Notes: a model not told the origin generated them from the sequence alone. Positions 10,625 to 22,158 are shown, counted from the stretch's first letter. The stretch is 64,000 nucleotides of DNA from Brienomyrus brachyistius (GCF_023856365.1 NW_026042402.1:186001-250000); one strand, 5' to 3'. Translations and numbers: made by a program.

Positions 10625-11050
10625 GGATGATGCCTTTTTATTTAAGGTCTGGCTGTGAGCCTCGATTACCGATACACTATCTTCAGGCTCCTGCCGGGAT
10701 CAGTCAGTATGGTGGACCTTTGGAGGAATGGGTACAAAACCATCAGGAAAGTTTGCAGGTGCTTCAAGAGTATGTGAAGGCTTAGTTGGAGGAACAAGCC
10801 ACACCACGAAATCGGAAACACAATGAGTTGGTTAATGATTAGGGGTTTGATGAAGGTCAGCTGGTGTGTTTGCGGAACCATGTTCGAGGTAAAATACAGG
10901 ATCATTGGGATGCCTGTTTGTATATGGTAGTTCGGTGTCCCCAAGATCAGGGTGCAGTTTACTCTGCAACTCCAATGGAGGGGGACGGGGTTGTCCGTCA
11001 AGTTCACCGAACAGAGTTGCGTCCAGTACCACAGGGGGTTGTTATGTCAG
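10625..11050 (+). pseudogene. Ty3/Gypsy integrase C-terminal remnant
   Basis: The frame reads into the end of a Gypsy-type polyprotein: a charged linker, then GQLVCLRNHVRGK, a Trp-containing strand, VYSATP and VHRTELRPVP. This is the usual order of the integrase C-terminal SH3-like region before the polyprotein end. Two in-frame stop codons interrupt it (about 10783 and 10840), and no core catalytic domain precedes it. It is non-functional. Confidence 0.75.
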
Positions 11051-12343
11051 GGGAAGATGTTCTGGTAATGTCTCCTGAGTCTGGGTTGCCCACAGGGGCA
11101 ACAGAAATGGAATCGGATGAGGACTCTGTGATTTTACGGGGACAGGGCTGGTGGGAGGGGTCGCAATAGAGCATCCACAAGTAGGCCTCGTATAATGGAG
11201 GAGGTTATGTCCCCCCCGAGGTGTAGAGACCAGTTAAACGTTCGGTGAGGTCCACCACTGGTCATCATACCAACCCTTATAAGTTACCACGGTCAGTGAA
11301 TGATCGTTCGGTTGGGGAGGAAGACCAGTGGTTTGGGGATAGAATTCTTAGCTGTGATCGTTGGGTCATCAATTTCATTTTGGGGGATGGATTGTAGCCA
11401 GGCAATTATAGGCAGGTATAGGAACTGCAGTTCGGACTGGAGGCATAGCCGGGGCGAGATGGCTGTGCATGTTCCGATGGTAGGGCATATTGGCAAAGGA
11501 GCAGGCACGGGAAAGACAGGCAGGGTCCTGATAGATTTGGTGGAGCATCGGCGGGCATATTGAATTTGCAGTGTAGCAGCCTTTCTGTTTGCTTGTTTCA
11601 GGGGTGAACAATCTTATCCGCAAAGGGCCGGTGTGTATGCAGGTTTTCGCTGCAACTCCCTAATTAGATTTCTAATTAGAGGACTGATTAGCTGAAGAGT
11701 CCTCATACCTGGTTTTGAAGAGCTGACCTAAAGGTTACCCCAAAAACCTGTTTTTTTTTTGTTTGAATGGGGCAGTGAGTCATGGGGTAAACTACTGTTC
11801 TTTAGGGGTTTTCAAGGTGGAATTACGGGTCGATAATTTTAAGGATCAGGTTGTAAACCTCCCTGGTGTTGCTTTAATATGTTTTATCTGAGGTTGTATC
11901 GTGTATTATCAAGCCAGCCGGCTTAGTGGCCTCGGGAGCGGGGTTTAGTGGGAGCAGCTGGCTAGTTTTATTTTCTTTTTTGTTTGTGTCTTTTTCTTTG
12001 TTGTATGTATATTTTGGGTTCATTATTAGGCAGGCTGGGCCTTTTGGCACCTGTAGTCTGGGTGCTGGATTGCCCATAGGGGTCTTTTTTATTGCTGTGA
12101 TTTGCTGTGTCATTCACTAGTGTGATTTGTGCTGGATGTGTTTTTAAGGTTGTGCTGTGGCGTGTACCTGAGCAAACTTTGGGCAACCTGTTCTCTTGTT
12201 GGCTTTATTGACAAAGGGTGGATTAGTCTAATTACGGCCTGCTACAAATAGCTGCATATAACGTATAAAAAAAATCACCTTATGGGTGCTCCGTAGGGTA
12301 GCAAGATCTTGAGTTTTTTTTACAGTACTCGGGTACGTTTTAA
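11051..12343. other. No convincing gene
   Basis: Contains the right copy of the 70-bp repeat (11813-11878), T-rich sequence and a chance hydrophobic frame (11926-12120) with no family match. It may include decayed 3' sequence of the Gypsy element. Confidence 0.5.
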
Positions 12344-12482
12344 AATTTTCGACCAATCAGCAAACATTATTCTGACAGCATAGCTGGGAAACCAATGAAA
12401 AGTGAGTGCAACGTTCTAGAACTTGACTTCGGGTTGACGCTCCCTATAAAAGAGCTGGGTACTGCTTCAAGGCGTTCAGTTG
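12344..12482 (+). promoter_or_regulatory. Core promoter: two CCAAT boxes, HSE-like palindrome, TATA box
   Basis: CCAAT boxes are at 12353-12357 (in gaccaatcag) and 12392-12396. The palindrome gttctagaac (12413-12422) resembles a heat-shock element core. A TATA box (ctataaaag) is at 12444-12452. An initiator-like ttcagttgg lies about 30 bp downstream. The spacing suits a Pol II core promoter driving the ORF at 12544. Confidence 0.6.
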
Positions 12483-12543
12483 GCGCTACCTCCTGATAGA
12501 GTAGCACTGTACGGCTCTTGTTCCGTAAAACAACATCAAAAGG

Positions 12544-12832
12544 ATGAAAAAAAAAACAATATTTAAAGAAGACGAAAAAAATCAATTTTTAAAGAAGACG
12601 AAAAAAACATCGTCTAAAAAAATAAGCCAAAAAAATAATATCCGAAGAAGGAAAAACATGCAAAGTAAAAAAAAACAAACAAAAATAAAAAACAATATCC
12701 AAAGAAGAAGGAAAAAAACATCCAAAGGGAGAAAAGAAGAACTGAAGGGCCAACGAGGTAGGAGGAAATACAAATTTCGTTTCAGCACCGTTGGAGTGCC
12801 AAGCCGTGAAAAGCATTTGGCCAGAAGACAAG
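12544..12832 (+). CDS. Lysine/arginine-rich putative first exon of an unknown gene
   Basis: The ATG lies about 65 bp downstream of the expected start site. The frame encodes about 96 residues, roughly half Lys or Arg, with repeated KKxxKK-type clusters and RRRK runs, then a less biased end (FRFSTVGVPSREKH). It runs into a strong splice donor, CAAG|GTAAGT, at 12832/12833. No domain is recognisable and no acceptor or second exon could be identified. The first part is built from A-rich repeats (an aaagaagacgaaaaaa-type unit), so the basic character could reflect low-complexity expansion. The complete promoter argues for a transcribed unit. A nucleic-acid-binding or nucleolar role would be a guess. 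Confidence 0.4.
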
Positions 12833-13254
12833 GTAAGTGTTGTATCTGTTATTTTAAAACAGCGCTTTTCAAAATGCTGCTTTATAATCGTTTGAGATCG
12901 TTAGCCAGTGTGACAGCTGAAGGCTTTTTGAGTTTACCAACATAAAGTTTTATTTCTGTATTAGGACATTGTCAGGAACAATGATGTGTTCATCGCTATG
13001 ATGTGGTCAAAAAGCGATGCATTGAATCTTAGAAACATTTGTGATTTTTCAAACGATGCTTTTCCTTTTATTTAATCAGTAAAATTTCCATCGGTTTTAT
13101 ATAGTGCCCCTTGAAATATGTCTTTAGCTCATTTTCCGGGCATTTTACTAGAATGCATCCTGAGAAATACACAAGCTCTGCTGCATTTCCGTGCCTCGAT
13201 GTTTAGTGCCGAGTATAATTGTTGCAGTTGCCTTTTATATATTCCATGAGACCT

Positions 13255-13835
13255 GTTGGTACCAAGAGAAGTGTGAGACTGTCAGGGTGAATTTATCATA
13301 CAATCGCACGCATAAATACCTGAGGGTTGCCAGTCCTTTTGCGTTGTTACAGGAGGACTAGAGCTGACGAGTGTGTTTCTACACACTATCAAGGGCATTG
13401 TAGTACAGTTTTCTCAGGTGGGAGAATGCTGCCGATCTCCTATTTGACAATACAGCCCTTGATATATTAGAATATTACAGAACTAGAAGCCTTTTGCAAG
13501 GAAGAATGTGAGAAAATCCCAAGTACAAGAACTGAAAGCCTTTCAGCTGGCTATAAGAAGCGCTTGTAAGCTGTGATATCTGGCAGAGGAGGTGTTACTA
13601 AGTACTGATTACGTAGGGTGCCCAAACTTTTGCAGAGTGCCATAATAATGTTTTTATTTTGTAATTTTGTTCAATTTATGGCATAAAAAGTAACTATTCA
13701 TCAATGTTTGCTGAAAATATTGTGTATTTTTCCCCCAGTTCCTAAAGAGACTGTATTAACTGATATTGTTGCTTTTGTAATTGAAAAGATGTTATTTGTC
13801 AAGGGGTGCCAAACCTTTGCATAAGACTGTACACA
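13255..13835 (+). mobile_element. Decayed DNA-transposon-like sequence
   Basis: Two similar motifs, gtgcccaaacttttgca (13618) and gtgccaaacctttgcata (13806), lie near the 3' side. They resemble the ends of a common fish DNA-transposon family. The upstream part (13480-13610) looks like a degraded transposase 3' coding end. Family assignment is from memory and tentative. Confidence 0.35.
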
Positions 13836-13837
13836 GT

Positions 13838-13957
13838 GTGTGTATGTGTTTATGTGAGTGTGTGTCTGTGTGTGTGTGTGTATATATATATATGTGTGTG
13901 TGTGTATATATTTCTGTATATGCATGTGTATATATATATTTATATATAGTTCACACA
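13838..13957. repeat. TG/TA microsatellite
   Basis: Alternating runs of (TG)n and (TA)n lie immediately before the satellite array. Confidence 0.85.
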
Positions 13958-14039
13958 CATTCAAACTTATTTGAATACACATTCAAAATTATTTTTATTA
14001 TTATTATTTTCGTTTTTTTTTTTTTTTGTGTTTTAAAAT

Positions 14040-14456
14040 TTTTTATTTTTGCAATGGAAATAAAAATAAAGCAGTCCTCCGTAGAGGAGGGGTGGTGGAG
14101 GGAATATATATATATATATACATATATATAAAATAATTGTCACACAACTGGGGTGACATGCCTTTCCTGCTCACCCAATTTTAGTGCACTTTAGTTATGC
14201 ATAATGACCTTCTAGTCTCGATACACCCATATATATATATGTATATATATATATAGTTTTTTTTGTTTTTTTTTTTGCAATAGACAATAAAAATAACGCA
14301 GTTCTCCATAAAGGAGGGATGGTGGATGGAATATATATATACATATATATAAAATAATTGTCACACAACCTGGGTGACATGCCTTGCCTGCTCACCCAGT
14401 TTTAGTGCACCTTAGTTATTCATAATGACCATCTAGTCTCGATACACCCATGAATA

Positions 14457-14505
<49 letters not shown>

Positions 14506-14692
14506 TTTCTGTTTTTTTTTTGCAATAGACAATAAAAATAACGCAGTTCTCCGTAAAGGAGGGATGGTGGATGGAATATGTATATGCATATATATAAAAT
14601 AATTGTCACACAACCTGGGTGACATGCCTTGCCTGCTCACCCAATTTTAGTGCACCTCAGTTATCCATACTGACCATCTAGTCTCGACACAC

Positions 14693-14741
<49 letters not shown>

Positions 14742-15683
14742 GATATTTTTTCTTTTTCTTGTGTTTTTTTTTCGCAATGGATATTAAAAATAAAGCAGTC
14801 CTCCGTAAAGGAGGGGTGGTGGAGGGAATATATATATACATTTATATAAAATAATTGTCACACAACTGGGGAGACATGCCTTGCCTGCTCACCCAATTTT
14901 AGTGCACCTTAGTTATCCATAATGACCAACTAGTCTCGATACACCCATAAATATATATATATATATGTACATATATATAGTTTTTTTATTAGCAATAGAA
15001 AAGAAAAATAACGCAGTTCTCCGTAAAGGAGGGATGGTGGATGGAATATATACATACATATATATAAAATAATTGTCACACAACCTGGGTGACATGCCTT
15101 GCCTGCTCACCCAATTTTAGTGCAACTTAGTTATCCATAATGACCAACTAGTCTCGATACACCCATAAATATATATGTATATATATAGTTTTTTTTTTTT
15201 CGCAATGGACAATAAAAATAACGCAGTTCTCCGTAAAGTAGGGATGGTGGATGGAATATATATATAAAATAATTGTCACACAACCGGGGTGACATGCCTT
15301 GCCTGCTCACCCAATTTTAGTGCACCTTAGTTATTCATAATGACCATCTAGTCTCGATACACCCATAAATATATATGTATATATATGTATTGTTTTTTTT
15401 TTTTTTTTTTTTTGCAATAGACAATAAAAATAGCGCAGTTCTCCATAAAGGAGGGATGGTGGATGGAATATATATATACATATATATAAAATAATTGTCA
15501 CACAACCTGGGTGACATGCCTTGCCTGCTCACCCAATTTTAGTGCAACTTAGTTATCCATAATGACCAACTAGTCTCGATACACCCATATATATATATAT
15601 ATATATGTACATATATATAGTTTTTTTATTAGCAATAGAAAAGAAAAATAACACAGTTCTCCGTAAAGGAGGGATGGTGGATG

Positions 15684-15729
<46 letters not shown>

Positions 15730-15835
15730 TTATATAAAATAATTGTCACACAACCTGGGTGACATGCCTTGCCTGCTCACCCAATTTTAGTGCACTTTAG
15801 TTATCCATACTGACCATCTAGTCTCGACACACCCA

Positions 15836-15871
<36 letters not shown>

Positions 15872-16155
15872 GATATTTTTTCTTTTTCTTGTGTTTTTTT
15901 TTCGCAATGGATATTAAAAATAAAGCAGTCCTCCGTAAAGGAGGGATGGTGGATGGAATATATATATAAAATAATTGTCACACAACCGGGGTGACATGCC
16001 TTGCCTGCTCACCCAATTTTAGTGCACCTTAGTTATTCATAATGACCATCTAGTCTCGATACACCCATAAATATATATGTATATATATATAGTTTTTTTA
16101 TTAGCAATAAAAAAGAAAAATAACGCAGTTCGCCGTAAAGGAGGGATGGTGGATG

Positions 16156-16223
<68 letters not shown>

Positions 16224-16335
16224 TTATATAAAATAATTGTCACACAACCTGGGTGACATGCCTTGCCTGCTCACCCAATTTTAGTGCACTTTAGTTATCC
16301 AGAATGACCATCTAGTCTCGATACACCCATGAATA

Positions 16336-16400
<65 letters not shown>

Positions 16401-16604
16401 TTTCTGTTTTTTTTTTGCAATAGACAATAAAAATAACGCAGTTCTCCGTAAAGGAGGGATGGTGGATGGAATATATATATATATATATACATTTATATAA
16501 AATAATTGTCACACAACCTGGGTGACATGCCTTGCCTGCTCACCCAGTTTTAGTGCACCTTAGTTATCCATAATGACCATCTAGTCTCGATACACCCATA
16601 AATA

Positions 16605-16645
<41 letters not shown>

Positions 16646-16851
16646 TTTTTATTTTTTTCGTAATGGACAATAAAAATAACGCAGTTCTCTGTAAAGGAGG
16701 GATGGTGGATGGAATATATATATACATATATACATTTATATAAAATAATTGTCACACAACCTGGGTGACATGCCTTGCCTGCTCACCCAGTTTTAGTGCA
16801 CCTTAGTTATCCATACTGACCATCTAGTCTCGATACACCCATAAATATATA
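14040..16851. repeat. Satellite array, about 12 units with embedded (TA)n
   Basis: Units of roughly 200-290 bp contain, in order: a T run, gcaatagacaataaaaata, an AT run of variable length, taaaataattgtcacacaac, gacatgccttgcctgctcac, and ctagtctcgatacaccc. The gacatgcc landmark recurs near 14155, 14375, 14620, 14872, 15092, 15292, 15515, 15757, 15990, 16255, 16525 and 16768. Most length variation comes from the (TA)n tract. The open frames here are simple-sequence artefacts. A thirteenth, broken unit continues after the Tc1 insertion and again at 19297-19348. Confidence 0.9.
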
Positions 16852-18021
16852 TACTGAACAAAAATATAAACGCAACACTCTTGTTTCTGCTCCCATTTTT
16901 CATGAGATGGACTTAAAGACCTACAATTCATTCCAGATACACAATATTACCATTTCTCTCAAACATTTCTCACAAATCAGTCTAAATGTGTGATAGTGAG
17001 CACTTCTGCTTTGCTGAGATAATCCATCCCACCTCACAGGTGTGCCACATCAAGATGCTGATCTGACATCATGGGTAGTGCACAGGTGTACCTTATACTG
17101 CCCACAATAAATGGCCACCCTGGAATGTGCAGTTTTTTGCTTTATTGGGGGTCTGGGGACTCAGAACCGGTCAGTATCTGGTGTGACCACCATTTGCCTC
17201 ATACAATGCAACACATCTTCTTCGCATAGAGTTTATCAGATTGTCAATTGTGGCCTGTGGAATGTTGGTCCACTCCTCTTCAATGGCTGTGCGAAGTTGT
17301 TGGATATTAGTGGGAACTGGTACACGCTGTCGTATACGCCGGTCAAGCACATCCCAAACATGCTCAACGGGTGACATGTCCGGTGAGTATGCTGGCCATG
17401 CAAGAACTGGGACATTTTCAGCTTCCAAGAACTGTGTACAGATCCTTGCAACATGGGGCCGTGCATCATCTGTCTGAGTGGCTGGTCTCAGACGATCTTG
17501 GAGGTGAACCTGCTGGATGTGGAGGTCCTGGGCTGGTGTGGTTACACGTGGTCTGCGGTTGTGAGGCCGGTTGGATGTACTGCCATATTCTCTGAAACGC
17601 CTTTGGAGACGGCTTATGGTTGAGAAATGAACATTCAATGCACGAGCAACAGATCTGGTTGACATTCCTGCTGTCAGCATGCCAATTGCACGCTCCCTCA
17701 ATGCTTGTGGCATCTGTGGCATTTTGCTGTGAGGACAAAACTGCACATTCCAGGGTGGCCTTTTATTGTGGGCAGTATAAGGTACACCTGTGCACTACCC
17801 ATGATGTCAGATCAGCATCTTGATGTGGCACACCTGTGAGGTGGGATGGATTATCTCAGCAAAGCAGAAGTGCTCACTATCACACATTTAGACTGATTTG
17901 TGAGAAATGTTTGAGAGAAATGGTAATATTGTGTATCTGGAATGAATTGTAGATCTTTAAGTCCATCTCATGAAAAATGGGAGCAAAAACAAAAGTGTTG
18001 CGTTTATATTTTTGTTCAGTG
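16852..18021 (-). mobile_element. Tc1-like element, internally deleted, copy 2
   Basis: Inverted copy of the element at 2901-4069, 1170 bp long with the same long inverted repeats. It lies in the (TA)n tract of satellite unit 13 and is flanked by TA (16850-16851 and 18022-18023). Near identity with copy 1, including the internal deletion, shows that the deleted form itself transposed. Confidence 0.93.
17171..17722 (-). pseudogene. Tc1 transposase with internal deletion, copy 2
   Basis: 183 residues starting at the ATG of MPQMPQALRE, with the same RPATQT-to-D(D)ARPH junction as copy 1. It differs by an Asn-to-Asp change in the DNARPH block and a His-to-Tyr change near the end. Intact as a frame but without the first catalytic Asp, so inactive. 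Confidence 0.92.
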
Positions 18022-18049
18022 TATGTATATGTATACATATAGTTTTTTT

Positions 18050-19296
18050 TGTGTTTGTGAAAACGGGTCTTTAATCGGGGAAACGGAGCGGGTAGAGCAG
18101 GACGGAACGCAGGCATTGACAAACTACAATGACGGACAGGGCAAACAGGTAAGACCAGGACTTAAAATAGGTCATGACTAATCAAAGTAATCGGGCAAAG
18201 CAGGAGACGATCAGGGAAGCACACGTGGGTAATCAGGGGGCGTGGCACACACGAGGAGCGGACAAGCCGGGCATATATGTATATCTATATAAAACCTCAT
18301 TAATGAGGGACAGGGAACAGAACGGACAGACAGAACTGGCACAGGGGAAGGAGCCAGGACAAGACTTGACATAAGACAGGAAAGGCAGAGAAACAGATCA
18401 GAAAGGGGGACACGGAGGGAACAGGCAGGACAAAAGGACCGGGAGTGAACGAAGGGAACATCGGGGAAAGAGGAGCAGAAGCCAGAGGGACGAGGGACAA
18501 AGAGAGGAGGGACAGAGACAGGAGGAACAAAGCGAGGGGGAGCAGAGGCAGGAGGGACAAAGACGGGAGGCCAGGGAGAGAAGGAGGGGGAACCAAGAGG
18601 AGCCCGAGGGAGACCCAGCGGGCGACGGGAGGCAGCCGGAAGGGCTGCAGGCGGCCGGGAGGCCGGAGCCGGAGGGGCCGAGGAGACGGGGTGAGGGACA
18701 GACGCAGGGACGAAGGAGGGAGTCGGAGGGGAGACCAGGGAAGGGGACGAAGGAGCTGGAAGGGACCCTGGCGAGGGCAAGGAGAGAGGGGGAGCCGCAG
18801 CAGACGGCGACGTCCTCCGACACGCCAGAGCGGGAGGACCAGCAGGCGAATGAGGAGCCGCCGTCGGGGGGCCCGCAGGCAACCGATAAGACGCCGGAGG
18901 AGGGACCGAGGCAGGGCGACGAGGCCGCGGAGGGGGACCCGCAGACGACAGCCGACCCGGAGGGCCAGGACCCGCAGGTGCCGACCAAGCCCTAGCGCCG
19001 GCGAGGGAGGGCGAGCCAGGGGGCTGGGCGGGTGGGACCCCAGCCGTGCGTCTGTGTCCTCTCCCCTTATGGGACACAGACATAAGGACCTGCGGCCGGG
19101 GTCGGGCTCGTCGGGGTGAGGGTACCAGAGTCACAGGGGGAGAAGGGACTGGAGTGGGGCCAGGGACTGGAGCTGCAGGCTGCAGAGGGGGCGCCTGCCC
19201 GGGAGCTGCAGGCAGGGAAAGCGCCTCGGACGTGGGCGCGGTAGCTGCAGGCAGCGGAGACGGCTGCTCGGGCTCTGGGGCCGCAGGGGGCACTTA
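18050..19296 (-). mobile_element. GC-rich LTR-retroelement 3' fragment
   Basis: On the minus strand this holds a Pro-rich coding end followed by part of an LTR related to the solo LTR at 57814-58090 and the fragment at 39152-39710. The shared LTR landmark on the plus strand is aatcagggggcgtggcacac. The plus strand is almost all purine, an unusual skew. The fragment interrupts the T run of a satellite unit, which resumes at 19297. Confidence 0.7.
18211..19293 (-). pseudogene. Proline-rich retroelement ORF, 5' truncated
   Basis: A 360-residue frame dominated by Pro, Ala and Ser. It ends CATPPDYPRVLP, exactly as does the shorter Pro-rich frame at 39351-39671. The last residues are encoded by LTR sequence, so the polyprotein stop lies inside the 3' LTR. 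The N-terminal side is cut where satellite sequence resumes. Codon bias and purine skew differ sharply from the surroundings. It has no enzymatic motif and is probably the variable C-terminal tail of a Gypsy-like polyprotein. Confidence 0.5.
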
Positions 19297-19348
19297 TTTT
19301 ATTATATAAAATAAGTGTCACACAACCGGGGTGACATGCCTTGCCTGC
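19297..19348. repeat. Displaced remnant of the satellite unit
   Basis: Matches the taaaataattgtcacacaac / gacatgccttgcctgct part of the array that ends at 16851. It shows that 16852-19296 was inserted into the array. Confidence 0.8.
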
Positions 19349-19361
19349 TTGTGGGATGAGG

Positions 19362-19790
19362 AAGACTCAGGGACTGGAAATGGGATTAAAACTGAAGATG
19401 TGCTCATTCCTTTGTGTATTTACAAATTTTCCTTCCGTCAGACATGAGGAGTTTGCTGCTATATTTGGCACTAATAGAGATTCTGATGCTGCTATTTTTA
19501 TTGTCTATTAGTTTGTTATTATTTACAAGTTCTGTTGTGTTTTTGCATTTTTCTCTTCTGGTTAATTAACTGCTGTCTGTTTGCTGTGAAGTATGAGTGT
19601 GGTGAGTAAGACTCAGGGACTGGAAGTGGGATTACAACTAAAGATAACATGCTTATTCCTTTTTGTATTGTTTACAAATTTCCTTCCGTCAAACATGAGG
19701 AGTTTGCTGCTATATTGTGCACTAACAGAGATTCTGATGCTGCTATTTTTATTGTTTATAAATGTGTTATTGTTTCCAAGTTGAGTATTC
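19362..19790 (+). repeat. Tandem duplication, 246-bp period
   Basis: gactcagggactggaa at 19364 and 19610 starts two similar copies of about 175 bp; both contain ccttccgtca and a run beginning gaggagtttgctgc. No coding function is apparent; the 63-residue frame at 19593-19784 is hydrophobic and unsupported. Confidence 0.75.
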
Positions 19791-19849
19791 AATAAATGCT
19801 AAATTGAGAAATTTTGTGTATCGTTTGTTATTATTAGTGTGATATTTTA

Positions 19850-19960
19850 CCATGCAAATAGAGGGGAAAACGTCCAATTATCGGCCAAAAAAAATCAGCA
19901 GCATATATCGGCCATCGCCTGACCCTTGACTTGAAAAACCCATATCGGTCGACCTCTAGT
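19850..19960. mobile_element. DNA-transposon terminal fragment
   Basis: Repeated tatcggcc motifs end in catatcggtcgacctcta, which resembles the terminus of a fish DNA transposon. Low-confidence family recognition. Confidence 0.35.
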
Positions 19961-19997
19961 AACAGTACATTCTGTCCAATTCATCCATCGAGTTAAG

Positions 19998-20297
19998 TCA
20001 CACACCCACTTGAGGGGGCACTCCGGCAGACGTGAGGATGGGGATGTTCTTTCCGCTATAACATCCACTGCAGAAGTACATCTCGCTCCTGTTCACAGGG
20101 CTTACTTCAATGATGAAGCAGGGCTGGTTGTCTGGACAAGAAGTTGTCCTGCTGCTGGGTCTCGGTGCCGTTTTTCCACCTAAGCTTGAAGGTGGAAATG
20201 TGTTCCAACTTGGTCCCTGGGACTGCAGCATAGCCAAACATCGCGAGCAGCGTCGGCCACACCCACCACCAGAACCATCACACCGTCCTATACACAT
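19998..20297 (-). CDS. Unidentified cysteine-rich ORF
   Basis: A 99-residue frame with a Cys-rich start and an end containing RSEMYFCSGCYSG, which vaguely recalls the Y-x-C end of an Ig-like domain. A splice-donor-like GAA|GTAAGC occurs in the frame. Another minus frame in the same DNA begins with a signal-like MVLVVGVADAA. I do not recognise it. It lies downstream of the chemerin-like gene on the same strand and could be a decayed exon or chance. Confidence 0.25.
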   Translation of the reverse strand: MCIGRCDGSGGGCGRRCSRCLAMLQSQGPSWNTFPPSSLGGKTAPRPSSRTTSCPDNQPCFIIEVSPVNRSEMYFCSGCYSGKNIPILTSAGVPPQVGV

Positions 20298-20299
20298 AA

Positions 20300-20930
20300 A
20301 GAAGAACTAAAACATAGAGTGTTGTGACAATCTATGCGTTAATGTTTGGCAGCATAGGTGATTCATTAAAATTATACCGAAGAATGGAAAATGTGATATT
20401 TAGAATATTTTTTGCCATTTAGTAGCTAATTTAAGCACTTACCCAATGCCTCAATTTGTTTTAGGTCAGTAATGTCTGAGCCAAAAGAATGAATGTATGA
20501 ATTTAATACAATTCACCCACTCCCACCCACACACAAATCTGAAATTCAATTTAAGACACTTCTTAAACATTAGTGCATTAACAAAAAAGGAAAATCTTAA
20601 GAGATTCAGTAGGATTTTCTATGTTAGACTTAAGCTAATAGTTCAATAGTTTTTACATATTTCAATATACCAATTTGACTTTAATGTTGAAACAGATGCT
20701 AAAACATGGAATAATTTCATAACTAGAGAAACATGTTATTCACAAACACTAGCAAAGGTAGCTTATAGTTAAGCTTACTTAAGTCAGCAAGTCAGGCTAC
20801 AGTGTGTAAGAATAGTCGTAAACGATAATTTGTCTCAGTCTTACATGACAGAATAAGTAAACAGAAAATATAAAATGGCTGAAACAGCGTCATTAACGCC
20901 AGCTACAGTAGAGGCGCAGAAAAGGTGTCA
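20300..20930. other. AT-rich, no gene seen
   Basis: No conserved frame, RNA gene or recognisable repeat. Confidence 0.6.
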
Positions 20931-21281
20931 TGACTGAAGTATTCCCAAACTCTGGAAGACCGTATGCGAGCCTTTTTTGCCGCGTGTTTCTCCAGAGGCT
21001 CCGGAGCTCCGCTGGTTGACACAGCCATGTTGGTTCATGTGCAGGGGGACGAGCGGCAAATTTCTTTTTTGCAGGGTGGTAGGTGATGTCTCATTAATAT
21101 TTATTAATTTACTTACAAAATGGTGCGGCACTGCATCCAAGCCTGCGGCACTCAGAGTCACAAATACAGTGGAAACCATTTGTAGTAATTACGTCTGTCT
21201 GGCTGATTTCCAACTAATTGATATTTGTATATTTATTACATGAATATAAGGTAATATAAGGTAATAGAAGAGGTATTTAAT

Positions 21282-21722
21282 GGTTTTCCATCTGAGGAAT
21301 TTGCAAAAAACTGCAGTGCATGATGGGTCGGACCTAAAGGCTGCCTTAACGTCCTCATCTGTATGACGACATACATCAAGACTAGGAAGGTGCATAATGT
21401 TCATGTCTGGTTGCGTTTGTTGGTCCAGAAAGTAATTCAATTTCGCCATGTAGGTTACGTTCTTAAAAACTGCTTGGATATAGCCCGATTATATGCTGTG
21501 GGCCTTTTAATTTCTTTGTTTACCAGGTAGGCTACCTTCTTTAAACTGCGTTTTGTTAGACTACATATTTAGGGAGGTCTTTATAAATTTATAGTAGTCT
21601 TCATAAATATGTACATAGTTTAGCCTAACCCAGCCACTTAAGGGAGAAAGCCAGCTCAACTAGGTGTCGGTCCCAAGCCCGGATTAATGGGGAGGGTTGG
21701 CGTCAAGAAATAAAGAGACTGT
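21282..21722 (-). repeat. Interspersed repeat, partner of 9040-9318, no SINE
   Basis: Inverted relative to the copy at 9040. At 21282-21300 it retains the uninterrupted form of the site where the SINE entered the other copy. It also has extra internal sequence (about 21350-21500) not present there. Confidence 0.7.
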
Positions 21723-21974
21723 ATCTTCACTGCATGACTGATGTCAAAATGTGTGAAATATGTGGTTGTATTAATAAATGCATTAAAGTAGGTTAATGAT
21801 TCTGTGCTGTCTAAATTGTATAGAAAATTTCTACGTATAGCCAAACAAATCTCCTCCTGTTTGAAAAGGCATAGAAAAAGCAATTTAGCCACTAAAACTT
21901 TACAGTTTTTGTGAGGGACAGTCGAATTCTCTCGTTTCTCTCGTCAAGTTTTTTTGTGATCCTGCACCTACACT

Positions 21975-22110
21975 TTGCCGGCCCCAGGAGGATGGGCTCC
22001 CCCTTTGAGTTTGGTCCCTCCCAAGGTTTCTTCCTTCTTGGGAGTTTTTCCATGCTATCGGCGCCTATGGCTTACTCACTGGGGGCTTTGGGTGGGCATG
22101 ATATAAAGCA
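21975..22110 (+). repeat. L2-like 3' tail, copy 2
   Basis: Same conserved block as 2125-2326, without the terminal TTTG repeats. It lies just 3' of the chemerin-like stop codon, in opposite orientation. Confidence 0.65.
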
Positions 22111-22158
22111 AAGCATTTTCCCTCCCAGTTTCCTCCTCTGGTCCACATTGCAGGACCA

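Noticed and set aside
11926..12120. Hydrophobic 64-residue ORF that looks like a membrane protein
   Set aside because: T-rich low-complexity sequence with no homologue recognised and no gene signals.
14195..16755. Many minus-strand ORFs of 63-68 residues
   Set aside because: They are translations of (TA)n runs and the satellite unit, repeated with each copy.
18445..19119. 224-residue Arg/Gly-rich plus-strand ORF
   Set aside because: It is the antisense of the Pro-rich retroelement frame; its composition follows from purine skew.
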